Below are positions 25,305-33,185 of a stretch of 64,000 nucleotides of DNA, piece by piece. The notes under the pieces are model-generated. The model made no database searches. It had not been told where the DNA came from and worked only from the letters and a program-made list of their open reading frames with translations. Both the position numbers and the translations under genes were made by a program. This stretch comes from Planctomycetaceae bacterium. Lineage in GTDB: Bacteria > Planctomycetota > Planctomycetia > Planctomycetales > Planctomycetaceae. Every line of letters begins with the position of its first letter. Positions within the stretch are counted from its first letter, which is position 1. The DNA is taken from contig CP051247.1 in NCBI GenBank assembly GCA_017795105.1, positions 3,678,001 through 3,742,000 of the forward strand, written 5' to 3'.

Positions 25305-27398
25305 ATGTCTGCTTCCAGCCGAAAGCTTCGGATGTTGAAATCGTTTCTCCAGCGTGGCCTGATGGTTCTGACAATCGGACTGATTGTCGCCGTCCCGACC
25401 ACTTCAACGTGGGCGATCGGCACCGAGTTCACACTCAGCGGTTCCGATCTCGTCCTCAATATCAACACCAAGTGGATCGGCGGACACGACGGCGGCTACT
25501 ACCCGATTCGCGTTCGTGTTCGCAATATCGGTCCCGCGCGTCAACTCACGCTCGACATCCGCAGCCAGCATCCTTCCAATCCGGTGGCCGAGGTGGGACA
25601 GCGGATCGTGGTCGAACAAAATCAGACGTTGAATACCACGCTCCTTGTGCCAATGGTCGATTCCGGCACGACCGCTCAGTTCAGAGTGCTGGAGAATGGC
25701 CGGGAAATCAAGAACCTTTCGAGTCCGATCTCTCTGCCCGACATCAATTACGTCTACAACCATGGCGGTTCGATGCTGGTCGTTCAGAACAAGGTTGTCG
25801 CCGGGGACAAGTACAATCAGGCGGCATTGAATCAGTTCTCTCGTTCGGGTTCGGCTCATTCCGGTCACGGCTCGCCCTATTCCTCTCCGAGTGGAGAGTT
25901 CTACCAGGCTGTCAATCCGGATGGCTTGCCCGAGAACTGGCTGGCCTACACGAGCGTCGATATCGTGGCCATGAGTCTCGAAACGCTGACGCAGCAGATC
26001 ACGTCGGAAGCCCGCAATGCCATTCTCAACTGGGTGGAAACCGGAGGCAATCTGCTGATCTTTAAGGTCGAAGACGACCCGGCGGCATCGACGGCGTTGA
26101 ATCAGGCCCTCGATTGGAACCGCCGGGCGTTTCGCGATGAAGCCTGGCATTCAGCGGAACGGAATAGGTTTCGGCACATCTCTCTTATCGACCCGGCTGA
26201 TAACTCGCGAACACTTCCGGAAGATCTTACGACCGGGGAACGCTGGCCGGTGAATGAATCGACCTTCCGCATCCGGGCACTGGGGCTCGGACGAGTCATC
26301 GCCTTTCAGGAAGATCCGTTTCCCGGAACGATATCTCACTGGACCTGGCTGATGAATCAGTTGGGTGAGCAGCGGATCTCCTGGCGAAATCGGAATGGTC
26401 TGAGTGCCCGTCAGCTCACACCAAGCTTCATGCAGTTTCTGATTCCCGGCGTCGGCGGCGTCCCCGTGACCGCGTTTCTCCTGTTGATCACCGTCTTCAC
26501 CATCGTGATCGGTCCGGTGAACTACGCCTACTTCCTGCATAAAAAGCGGCTCTCGATGCTGCTGATTACCGTCCCGCTGCTTTCTCTCGGAAGCAGTCTG
26601 CTGCTCATCGGTTACTCCACGGTCGCTCACGGGTTTTCGATCAAATCGCGGGTCCGAAGTGTCACGTTCCTCGACCAGAAGCAGGGGACTTCCGTCAGTA
26701 TTAATCGTGTGGCCTATTATGCCGGCGTTGCTCCTTCGCAGGGGCTGAAGTTCGGGCAGTCCACCGCTGTGTACCCAGTTTGGCCGACGTACGAAGCGTA
26801 TGAGTCTGGAAGAATCGACTGGAGCGATCAGCAGCATCTGACGAGCGGCTGGCTGAGGCCGCGGACACGAACGCAGTTTCTGAGCGTAACCAACGAGGAG
26901 CAGCGTGGCCGTGTCGATTACAAAGCGAAAGGGGCGGAGACTCTCGAGGTTTCCAATGGGCTCGAATGGGATCTCGAATCGATTCTTCTGGTCGATCAAC
27001 AGGGGAAAGCGTGGATCGGCGGACCGGTCCGAGCGGGCGGAGTCGCCGATCTCGAACCTGCCAATCCGGAAGATCTGACGCAACTGCGAACTCTGGTCAC
27101 CGAGAAAGACCTGGCTTTACCGGATGGCATGACGCTGCAGGATATGCCCGCCGCTGTCGACCCTTATCGATATCGCTATGGTCACGGCTACGATCCGTAC
27201 GAGGACTCGGGTCGCGATGTTTACATGCGAAGCCTTCAGGAGTCGACGCTTACTCAGTTTCGGCAACCCGAGTCTTATCGGACAGTTCTGCGGCCGAACT
27301 CTTATTTCGCGGTCCTGAAAGACCACGATGATCTTGATATCGGACTCCAGAAGACTCGCAGGCGGATGTCGCTCTACACACTGGTCGGCTTCATGTAG
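25305..27398 (+). CDS. Secreted/membrane protein of the MoxR cluster
   Basis: An N-terminal signal or anchor (about 15-37, LQRGLMVLTIGLIVAVPTTST) is followed by a beta-rich extracytoplasmic region of about 340 residues that contains an FN3/Ig-like start (YPIRVRVRNIGPARQLTLDI) and a Rossmann-like part (VDIVAMSLETLTQQI and ILNWVETGGNLLIF), which resembles the GldG/DUF4350-like or glutamine-amidotransferase-like domains found beside ABC transporters. Two transmembrane helices lie near 378-405 and 412-437; the remaining 260 residues are periplasmic or cytosolic. The gene follows moxR with 15 bases of spacing and precedes an ABC ATPase. I infer a role in export or surface assembly with the ABC pair, but the function is unproven. 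Confidence 0.8.
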   Translation: MSASSRKLRMLKSFLQRGLMVLTIGLIVAVPTTSTWAIGTEFTLSGSDLVLNINTKWIGGHDGGYYPIRVRVRNIGPARQLTLDIRSQHPSNPVAEVGQRIVVEQNQTLNTTLLVPMVDSGTTAQFRVLENGREIKNLSSPISLPDINYVYNHGGSMLVVQNKVVAGDKYNQAALNQFSRSGSAHSGHGSPYSSPSGEFYQAVNPDGLPENWLAYTSVDIVAMSLETLTQQITSEARNAILNWVETGGNLLIFKVEDDPAASTALNQALDWNRRAFRDEAWHSAERNRFRHISLIDPADNSRTLPEDLTTGERWPVNESTFRIRALGLGRVIAFQEDPFPGTISHWTWLMNQLGEQRISWRNRNGLSARQLTPSFMQFLIPGVGGVPVTAFLLLITVFTIVIGPVNYAYFLHKKRLSMLLITVPLLSLGSSLLLIGYSTVAHGFSIKSRVRSVTFLDQKQGTSVSINRVAYYAGVAPSQGLKFGQSTAVYPVWPTYEAYESGRIDWSDQQHLTSGWLRPRTRTQFLSVTNEEQRGRVDYKAKGAETLEVSNGLEWDLESILLVDQQGKAWIGGPVRAGGVADLEPANPEDLTQLRTLVTEKDLALPDGMTLQDMPAAVDPYRYRYGHGYDPYEDSGRDVYMRSLQESTLTQFRQPESYRTVLRPNSYFAVLKDHDDLDIGLQKTRRRMSLYTLVGFM

Positions 27399-27463
27399 TC
27401 GAGTCGATTGAAGTCGATAAGCGATTGGTGCATCGAGGACTGTAGACAGATAACGAGTGGATT

Positions 27464-28588
27464 ATGACGGACGCGACACCGGATCAGGAGAAGATGACAG
27501 ACGAAGTCCCCGCGTCCGCCAGCGACAGCACGGCGGACTATCCGGTTGTCGTGACTGAAGAGATCAACGGACAGGCCCCTGCCGAAGGGGAACAACTGGC
27601 CGCCGAGGAAATCGCCCGGGATCGAGCAGGGGAGAAGCCGACGCTCGAGATCCGCAATCTGCATCGCTTTTTCGGCAAACTGAAAGCGGTCAACAACGTC
27701 AGTTTTCATACTTATGCCGGTCAGGTGATGGGGTTCATCGGCCCCAACGGAGCCGGGAAGACGACGACGATGCGGATCATCGCCACGCTCGATTTACCGA
27801 CCGCTGGCGATGCCTTCGTTTGCGGTCATTCTGTCGTCGACGATCCGGAAAAAGTCCGCCGCTGTCTCGGATTCATGCCCGACAGTTTCGGCAAATATTC
27901 GAACATGGATGTTGTCGAATATCTCGACTTCTTCGCTCGCGCCTACGGCTTCAAGGGAGACGAACGTCGCGATGCAATTGACCGGGTGCTTGTCTTTACC
28001 GAACTGCGCAAGCTGGCCGACAAACCGATTCGCACGCTGTCCAAAGGGATGTCGCAGCGGCTCGGTTTGGGGCGGACGCTGATTCACGATCCGCAGGTGC
28101 TCATTCTCGACGAGCCGGCGGCTGGCCTCGATCCCCGGGCCCGCGTTGAACTGCGGGAGCTGATTCACCTCCTGGCGACCGAGATGAACAAGACCGTTCT
28201 CATCAGCTCCCATATCCTGACAGAGCTGGGAGAGATCTGCGATTCGGCGGCGATTATCGAAGCCGGCCAGATTCTGACGCACGGCACGATCGAAGATCTG
28301 AAACGGCACCGCAGCCGGAAAACCAGTGCGAGTGGCGGCATCCCGCTGGCGGTCGCGGTGACGTCGCGATCCACGGAACTGCGGAACTGGCTCCTGGAAC
28401 AGCCGTTCGTTTCGCATGTCGCCCCGGCCGCTCATCGCATTGTCTTCGAGTTTGCCGGCGACAACACCGAGCGGGCAAATCTGCTGAAGCGAATGATCGA
28501 GAATGGTTTTGCCGTGACCGAATATGCCGGGAAATCGGAAACGCTGGAAGACGCCTTTATGTCAATCACTGAGGGAATCGTGCAATGA
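27464..28588 (+). CDS. ABC transporter ATP-binding protein (ABC-2 type)
   Basis: The ATPase powers an ABC-2 exporter. After an acidic, Pro-rich N-terminal extension of about 60 residues, the cassette shows Walker A GPNGAGKTTT near 93, signature LSKGMSQRLGLGR near 192, Walker B VLILDEPAAGLD near 212 and the H-loop ISSHIL near 247. The C-terminal domain (about 285-370) is the regulatory region common to CcmA/YhiH-like members. The permease gene starts inside its stop codon (ATGA overlap at 28585-28588), which indicates a translationally coupled pair. Both follow the MoxR cluster on the same strand. The substrate cannot be told from sequence. Confidence 0.92.
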   Translation: MTDATPDQEKMTDEVPASASDSTADYPVVVTEEINGQAPAEGEQLAAEEIARDRAGEKPTLEIRNLHRFFGKLKAVNNVSFHTYAGQVMGFIGPNGAGKTTTMRIIATLDLPTAGDAFVCGHSVVDDPEKVRRCLGFMPDSFGKYSNMDVVEYLDFFARAYGFKGDERRDAIDRVLVFTELRKLADKPIRTLSKGMSQRLGLGRTLIHDPQVLILDEPAAGLDPRARVELRELIHLLATEMNKTVLISSHILTELGEICDSAAIIEAGQILTHGTIEDLKRHRSRKTSASGGIPLAVAVTSRSTELRNWLLEQPFVSHVAPAAHRIVFEFAGDNTERANLLKRMIENGFAVTEYAGKSETLEDAFMSITEGIVQ

Positions 28589-29529
28589 CTCCATTCCCGG
28601 CTGACTCGGCTGGGGAATGGTTCAATCTGCGGTCGCGAGCGTGGACCGATTTCCCCGACAGCTGGAACCCGATGCTGATCCGCGAAATCCGTCGAATGCT
28701 CAAAGGGCGAGCCTTCGCGATCACGTTTCTTTTGCTGCTCTTGAGTTGCTGGGCCACGAGTTTCTTTCTTGTCATGAGTGCTGATCTGGCGCTCGACCTG
28801 ATCGGAGCCGGACGTCAGTTCTGCAGCTACTTCTTCGTCCTGCTGCTGTTGCCGAACTGCTTCGTGGTTCCGCTCTCGATGTTCGCGCTGGCCGCCGAGG
28901 AACACAGCGAACAGACGCTGGAAGTCCTCACGCTCTCCACGTTGCGTATCGGGCAGATCTTCTCCGGCTTCTTCTGGTGTGGAGCCCTTCATGCCGGCAT
29001 CTACTATGCAGCGGTCGTCCCCTTCATTTGCTTCAGCTATCTGCTGCGCGGGGTTGCGCTGTCAAATATCCTGTTCGCCCTCGTCATCGCCCTGCTCTTC
29101 ACGGCGTACATGATGGCCTGCGGTATGATGCTCGGAGCCTGTTCGTCGGGACCGATCCGGAAGACATTTTGTGTCCTTGTTTTGGTCGTGATGGGAGCGT
29201 TCGCATTCAGTATCTCCAGCACCATGGCAGCGGCCGTGGTCTCGACGCCGAGTTTTCTGGAAGTGCTGAGCTTCGCGTTGCCCTCGCTGGTTTGTTCCGG
29301 TTCGATTCTGGTGACGATTCTCCTGTTCATTACCGGATTCGGTGTCGGGCAATTCCGTCTGTTCGATCCTTTGATCGCTCCTTACCACGTTCGACTTGAT
29401 GAGAAGGGCCAGGTCAAACGGTTCAGCGTCCGGTACGGGCGCATTTCGGTCGAACTGGATGAGTCGTTGCGAAAGGAGTATTTCCCCGATCCTCCTCCGG
29501 GAACGGCGACTTCCCCAACTCCGTCCTGA
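28585..29529 (+). CDS. ABC-2 type transporter permease
   Basis: This 314-residue membrane protein is coupled to the ATPase by an ATGA overlap. About six hydrophobic segments are visible, near 45-65, 80-100 (CSYFFVLLLLPNCFVVPLSMFAL), 130-155, 158-180, 190-215 and 225-255. The motif EEHSEQTLEVLTLSTL between helices is the classical ABC-2 coupling region that contacts the ATPase. The protein probably pairs with another copy or with the preceding 697-residue membrane protein. The tail after the last helix is cytosolic and acidic. No substrate evidence is present. Confidence 0.88.
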   Translation: MTPFPADSAGEWFNLRSRAWTDFPDSWNPMLIREIRRMLKGRAFAITFLLLLLSCWATSFFLVMSADLALDLIGAGRQFCSYFFVLLLLPNCFVVPLSMFALAAEEHSEQTLEVLTLSTLRIGQIFSGFFWCGALHAGIYYAAVVPFICFSYLLRGVALSNILFALVIALLFTAYMMACGMMLGACSSGPIRKTFCVLVLVVMGAFAFSISSTMAAAVVSTPSFLEVLSFALPSLVCSGSILVTILLFITGFGVGQFRLFDPLIAPYHVRLDEKGQVKRFSVRYGRISVELDESLRKEYFPDPPPGTATSPTPS

Positions 29530-29575
29530 ATCCTGGCAAAGCTGCTGATTGCGGTTTCATGCTGTGTCGAGCCGT

Positions 29576-29581
29576 TACAAT
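29576..29581 (+). promoter_or_regulatory. Candidate -10 box before nhaA
   Basis: TACAAT sits directly before AGGAGG (29583-29588), 48 bases upstream of the chosen nhaA ATG. No good -35 box was seen at 16-18 bases. Confidence 0.3.
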
Positions 29582-29628
29582 AGGAGGCATTGGATTGTGC
29601 AATTCTATTCCTCAGCGAGCCGACAACC

Positions 29629-30993
29629 ATGGATGCCCACCAGACTCCCGATGCCGCGGTCACTCTTCCACGGGAACCTGTTCACAAATTCCTGAAGCCG
29701 CTCAGCCGATTCCTGCATGTGGAGGCGTCCAGCGGGATCGTGTTGCTGCTGTGCGCTGTCGTCGCGTTGGTGGCGGCAAATTCCAATGTCGCCGACCAGT
29801 ACCTCGGCTTCTGGAAGATGCACGTCGGGCTGACCATTGGTGACTTCACGCTCGACCATTCGCTCAAGCACTGGATCAACGATGGGCTGATGGCGATCTT
29901 CTTTTTCGTGATCGGTCTCGAGGTCAAACGCGAGATCGTCATGGGAGAGCTCCAGGATTTTCGACGAGCGGCATTGCCGTTGATCGCTGCACTGGGAGGC
30001 ATGGTCATCCCGGCGGGAATCTTTCTGGCCCTTCAAGCAGGGACGGCGGGGCAGCGAGGCTGGGGCGTGCCGATGGCGACCGACATCGCCTTTGTCGTTG
30101 GCTGTATGGCGGTGCTTGGACGACGTGTCCCGGCTGCCCTGAGAATCGTGCTCCTGTCGCTGGCAATCGTCGATGACATCGGAGCGATCCTTGTGATCGC
30201 GTTCGGTTACACGGAGCAGATTCACTGGTCCTGGCTGATCCTCGGTCTGGTCGGGATCGGCATTGTGTTTGTTCTGCAGCGTCTTGGCGTCCGCAGCATT
30301 GGCATGTATACGCTGGTCGGGATTCTGATCTGGCTCGGGTTTCACGAGTCGGGCATTCACGCCACGATCGCGGGCGTCGCACTCGGGTTGCTCACGCCGG
30401 CTCGCGCTTATCTGGAACGGGGCATCGGCGGAACGCTGATGCATATGGCCAGCGATCTGGTTCACGGGGAGGAATGGGAAACCAACGATCACCGAGCCGA
30501 AACCGTGAAGAAGTATCGCTGGCTGTCGCGCGAGACGATTTCGCCGCTGGAGTATCTGATCTACGTGCTGCACCCCTGGGTAGCGTTCGTGATCATGCCG
30601 CTGTTCGCGCTGGCGAACGCCGGCGTTGTGCTCAGCCTTTCCGATCTCACCTCGTCCGTATCGATCGCTGTGATCGCCGGACTGGCAATTGGCAAACCAC
30701 TCGGAATTCTGTTCTGCAGTTGGGTGGCGGTGAAGCTCGGCATCGCCGGATTGCCGACCGGGATTACGTGGCGTCACATGACAGGCGGCGGCCTGCTCGC
30801 GGGGATTGGTTTCACGATGGCACTGTTCATCACGAGCCTCGCGTTCGTGGATCCCGATCTGCTGCGGGCCACCAAGGTCGGCGTGCTCATTGGTTCGCTG
30901 ATTAGCGCCATCGTGGGGATGACGATTCTCGCCACTGCACCGATTCAGAACGAACAGAAACTGTCAACTGGAATGGAGTCGGCGGGCGGATGA
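29629..30993 (+). CDS. nhaA: Na+/H+ antiporter NhaA
   Basis: NhaA exchanges protons for sodium at the inner membrane and protects against salt and alkaline stress. The ion-binding aspartates are seen in ATDIAFVVG and in AIVDDIGAILVIAFGYT (the Asp-Asp pair of E. coli 163-164). Ten or more hydrophobic segments cover most of the 454 residues. A cytosolic N-terminus of about 45 residues precedes the first helix (SGIVLLLCAVVALVAA). I use ATG 29629; a TTG at 29590 has AGGAGG only two bases before it and would add 13 residues, so the true start is uncertain. A hydrophilic loop of about 60 residues (near 270-310) is longer than in E. coli. The gene is independent of the ABC pair upstream. Confidence 0.92.
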   Translation: MDAHQTPDAAVTLPREPVHKFLKPLSRFLHVEASSGIVLLLCAVVALVAANSNVADQYLGFWKMHVGLTIGDFTLDHSLKHWINDGLMAIFFFVIGLEVKREIVMGELQDFRRAALPLIAALGGMVIPAGIFLALQAGTAGQRGWGVPMATDIAFVVGCMAVLGRRVPAALRIVLLSLAIVDDIGAILVIAFGYTEQIHWSWLILGLVGIGIVFVLQRLGVRSIGMYTLVGILIWLGFHESGIHATIAGVALGLLTPARAYLERGIGGTLMHMASDLVHGEEWETNDHRAETVKKYRWLSRETISPLEYLIYVLHPWVAFVIMPLFALANAGVVLSLSDLTSSVSIAVIAGLAIGKPLGILFCSWVAVKLGIAGLPTGITWRHMTGGGLLAGIGFTMALFITSLAFVDPDLLRATKVGVLIGSLISAIVGMTILATAPIQNEQKLSTGMESAGG

Positions 30994-31087
30994 TGCCGAA
31001 AAGGCGGAGTGGCGTTGCTTGAATGCGGCCGCGGACTGGGATCAAATGGATTGATCCACTGCCCTTCTGAAAATGATCGATCTCTGA

Positions 31088-31864
31088 ATGAAAATCATTC
31101 CCGTCCTCGATGTTCTGAATGGCCAGACCGTCCACGCCGTGGGAGGGCTCCGCAGCACCTATCAGCCCCTGCAGACAAAATACTGTGAGTCCTCCTGTCC
31201 GCTGGAGTTGACTCGTGTTCTGAACGGCCATTTCGGATTTCAGGACTGGTACATCGCCGATCTGGACGGCATCGTGCACCGCCGCTGGAATATTCCCCTG
31301 CTCAGTCGGCTCGAACCTACTCTGGGAACGTATCGGATTGATGCCGGCATTCAGCAGATCGAGGACTGCTTCGAACTCGGTCCCCTGCTCTGTCAGTCAC
31401 GCTGCATTGTCTCGACCGAGTCGCTGGCCGACCGTTCGGTGTTCGATGCGATGGTTTGCATGTGCGATCCCGCTTCGCTCGTGTTCAGTCTCGACCTGGT
31501 CGACAGTCTGCTGAATTCGCCCGATCAGGCCTGGGGGAATTACGATGCTCTGGAGATCGTTGGCTACGTCGCCGATCGGGGCGTGCAGGAGTTGATCGTG
31601 ATTGACCTGGCCTATGTCGGGCGGGATCGCGGCCCGGGCACGTTAGAACTGTGCTCGGCCATTCGCCGGGAGTATCCCGAGTTGACGATTCTGACCGGCG
31701 GGGGCGTTCGGACCGCAGAGCACCTCGATACGGTGGAGCAGTCCGGAGTCGATGCCGTGCTCGTCGGAACGGCATTGCATCACGGTCTTCTGACCGATGA
31801 CGTGATTGAACGCTACTGTTCCTGCTTGCCCGATTTGGAAAGCGACTCGAAGACGAGCGGATGA
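31088..31864 (+). CDS. HisA-like TIM-barrel protein
   Basis: The 258-residue protein is related to HisA, the histidine-pathway ProFAR isomerase, but is divergent. The barrel starts with IIPVLDVLNGQTVHAV (Asp near 8), continues with IADLDGI, has the second acidic residue in LVFSLDLV, then VIDLAYVGRDRGP and the phosphate-binding GGGVRTAEHL and VLVGTALH. Its overall match is better to the uncharacterised HisA-related family found in methanogens and in bacteria with methanopterin-linked C1 genes, where its role is not settled; this is my recollection of the family and not a search. No his or C1 genes are near. The 3' end overlaps the 3' end of the convergent RNase D gene by 52 bases. Confidence 0.8.
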   Translation: MKIIPVLDVLNGQTVHAVGGLRSTYQPLQTKYCESSCPLELTRVLNGHFGFQDWYIADLDGIVHRRWNIPLLSRLEPTLGTYRIDAGIQQIEDCFELGPLLCQSRCIVSTESLADRSVFDAMVCMCDPASLVFSLDLVDSLLNSPDQAWGNYDALEIVGYVADRGVQELIVIDLAYVGRDRGPGTLELCSAIRREYPELTILTGGGVRTAEHLDTVEQSGVDAVLVGTALHHGLLTDDVIERYCSCLPDLESDSKTSG

Positions 31865-33027
31865 TCGGAACTTGGATCGGCGACTCGCAGCGAGATCCGG
31901 CCGTCGAGCAGGTTCTCCAGCATTTCGCCGCACAAGTCGTATCGCCAGCCGGTGGCGAGTTTCGGCTCGTCGCTTTTCTGGCCACTCAAGTGCCAGCGGA
32001 CAAACTCCCGCAGATCGGTCGCAGTGGCCACGATCGCCGGAGAAACATCCGCTTCCGCACAGCAGTTGGCCAGCGCGATCGCGAGCAACTTGCCAAGCAC
32101 ATGTTCTTCCTGCTTGGAATGATCGTCGCTGTTTTGGGACAGCTTCTCGGGCAGCTCGGAAGCGGGTAGCTTGCTGGCATTCCGGATGACTTCCAGCAGA
32201 TCCGAGGCATAACGTCGATAGTTGCCCCGCTGCATGTCTCGAGTCGAAAGAACTTCCGCTTCCGACTTCGGCTGCCGATGAGCCAGATCGACGAGCAGGT
32301 CATCGCGGAGGATCGTTCGCAACGGACGGTTCAGCTTTTCGGCGGTCTGTTCCCGCCAGCGAAACAGTTCACGGGCGACACCAAGATCCTGGCGTGAGAG
32401 CCGGCCAATCTTAGGAAGTCGCACCCAGGCATCCGGGCGGGTTCGTTGTGTTTCGACCAGTCCGTCGATAAAGGCTTGGCATTCCTGCTTGGCCCATGTG
32501 GTCCGCTTCAGCGATTTGAGCCGCCGGCGCTGCTTGGCGGCGATCTCGATGAGATAACGGACATCCTCGACGGCGTATTCGATCTGCTTGTCGGTCAGCG
32601 GGCGTTTGGCCCAGTCGGTCCGCGTTTCCTTGCCGTGAATCCGCTTCTGCATCACCTTCTGCACGATCGCGGAATGGGAGAGAGGATAGCCACGGCTCAG
32701 AAGTCCCTGGACGATCTGGACATCGACCAGATTCTGCGGCGGTTTCTCGGCGGCGAACCAGCAGAAGAGGATTTCTTCCCGGCCGCCATGGACGATGACC
32801 CGCGTCTCCTTGTCGGTCATGATCTCCCACCAGGGGGTCAGATCGAGACCAGCCAGCGGATCGACGGCGACCTGGCGTTCTTTCGTCGCGAACTGCAGCA
32901 GACACAGTTGCGGTCGATAAGTGTGTTCGGAGACGAACTCGGTATCGAAAGCGACTTCACCACTGGACTTGAGGTGCTCGCAGAGTTCGTCGAATTCAGA
33001 CTGACGCGTGATCAGAAGTTGTGACAT
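31813..33027 (-). CDS. rnd: Ribonuclease D
   Basis: RNase D is a 3'-5' exoribonuclease for tRNA maturation. The DEDD catalytic residues are visible in AFDTEFV (Asp and Glu near 27-29), the HGGREEI region near 81 and YAVEDVRYL near 158. An HRDC domain is recognisable from about 195 to 280 (VARELFRWREQTAEKLNRPL). The last 120 residues are a second helical domain, with an acidic, less conserved tail. At 404 residues it is close to E. coli RNase D (375). The 3' end overlaps the HisA-like gene on the other strand. The leader shows no feature in the 158 bases to argS. Confidence 0.9.
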   Translation of the reverse strand: MSQLLITRQSEFDELCEHLKSSGEVAFDTEFVSEHTYRPQLCLLQFATKERQVAVDPLAGLDLTPWWEIMTDKETRVIVHGGREEILFCWFAAEKPPQNLVDVQIVQGLLSRGYPLSHSAIVQKVMQKRIHGKETRTDWAKRPLTDKQIEYAVEDVRYLIEIAAKQRRRLKSLKRTTWAKQECQAFIDGLVETQRTRPDAWVRLPKIGRLSRQDLGVARELFRWREQTAEKLNRPLRTILRDDLLVDLAHRQPKSEAEVLSTRDMQRGNYRRYASDLLEVIRNASKLPASELPEKLSQNSDDHSKQEEHVLGKLLAIALANCCAEADVSPAIVATATDLREFVRWHLSGQKSDEPKLATGWRYDLCGEMLENLLDGRISLRVADPSSDHPLVFESLSKSGKQEQ

Positions 33028-33185
33028 GAGTGGTGAAGGCAGATCCGGATGTGGTTTCGAATGTTGATCAATCGAGCGAGCGGATGTGAGCAGTTTCTTC
33101 GAGACGCAAGACCAGCCCCGTCCGTCGCGGTTGCCGAACCCACAGAAGAGGTGAAATGACCGCGACGGCGAAAAAGAAGTGCCTC

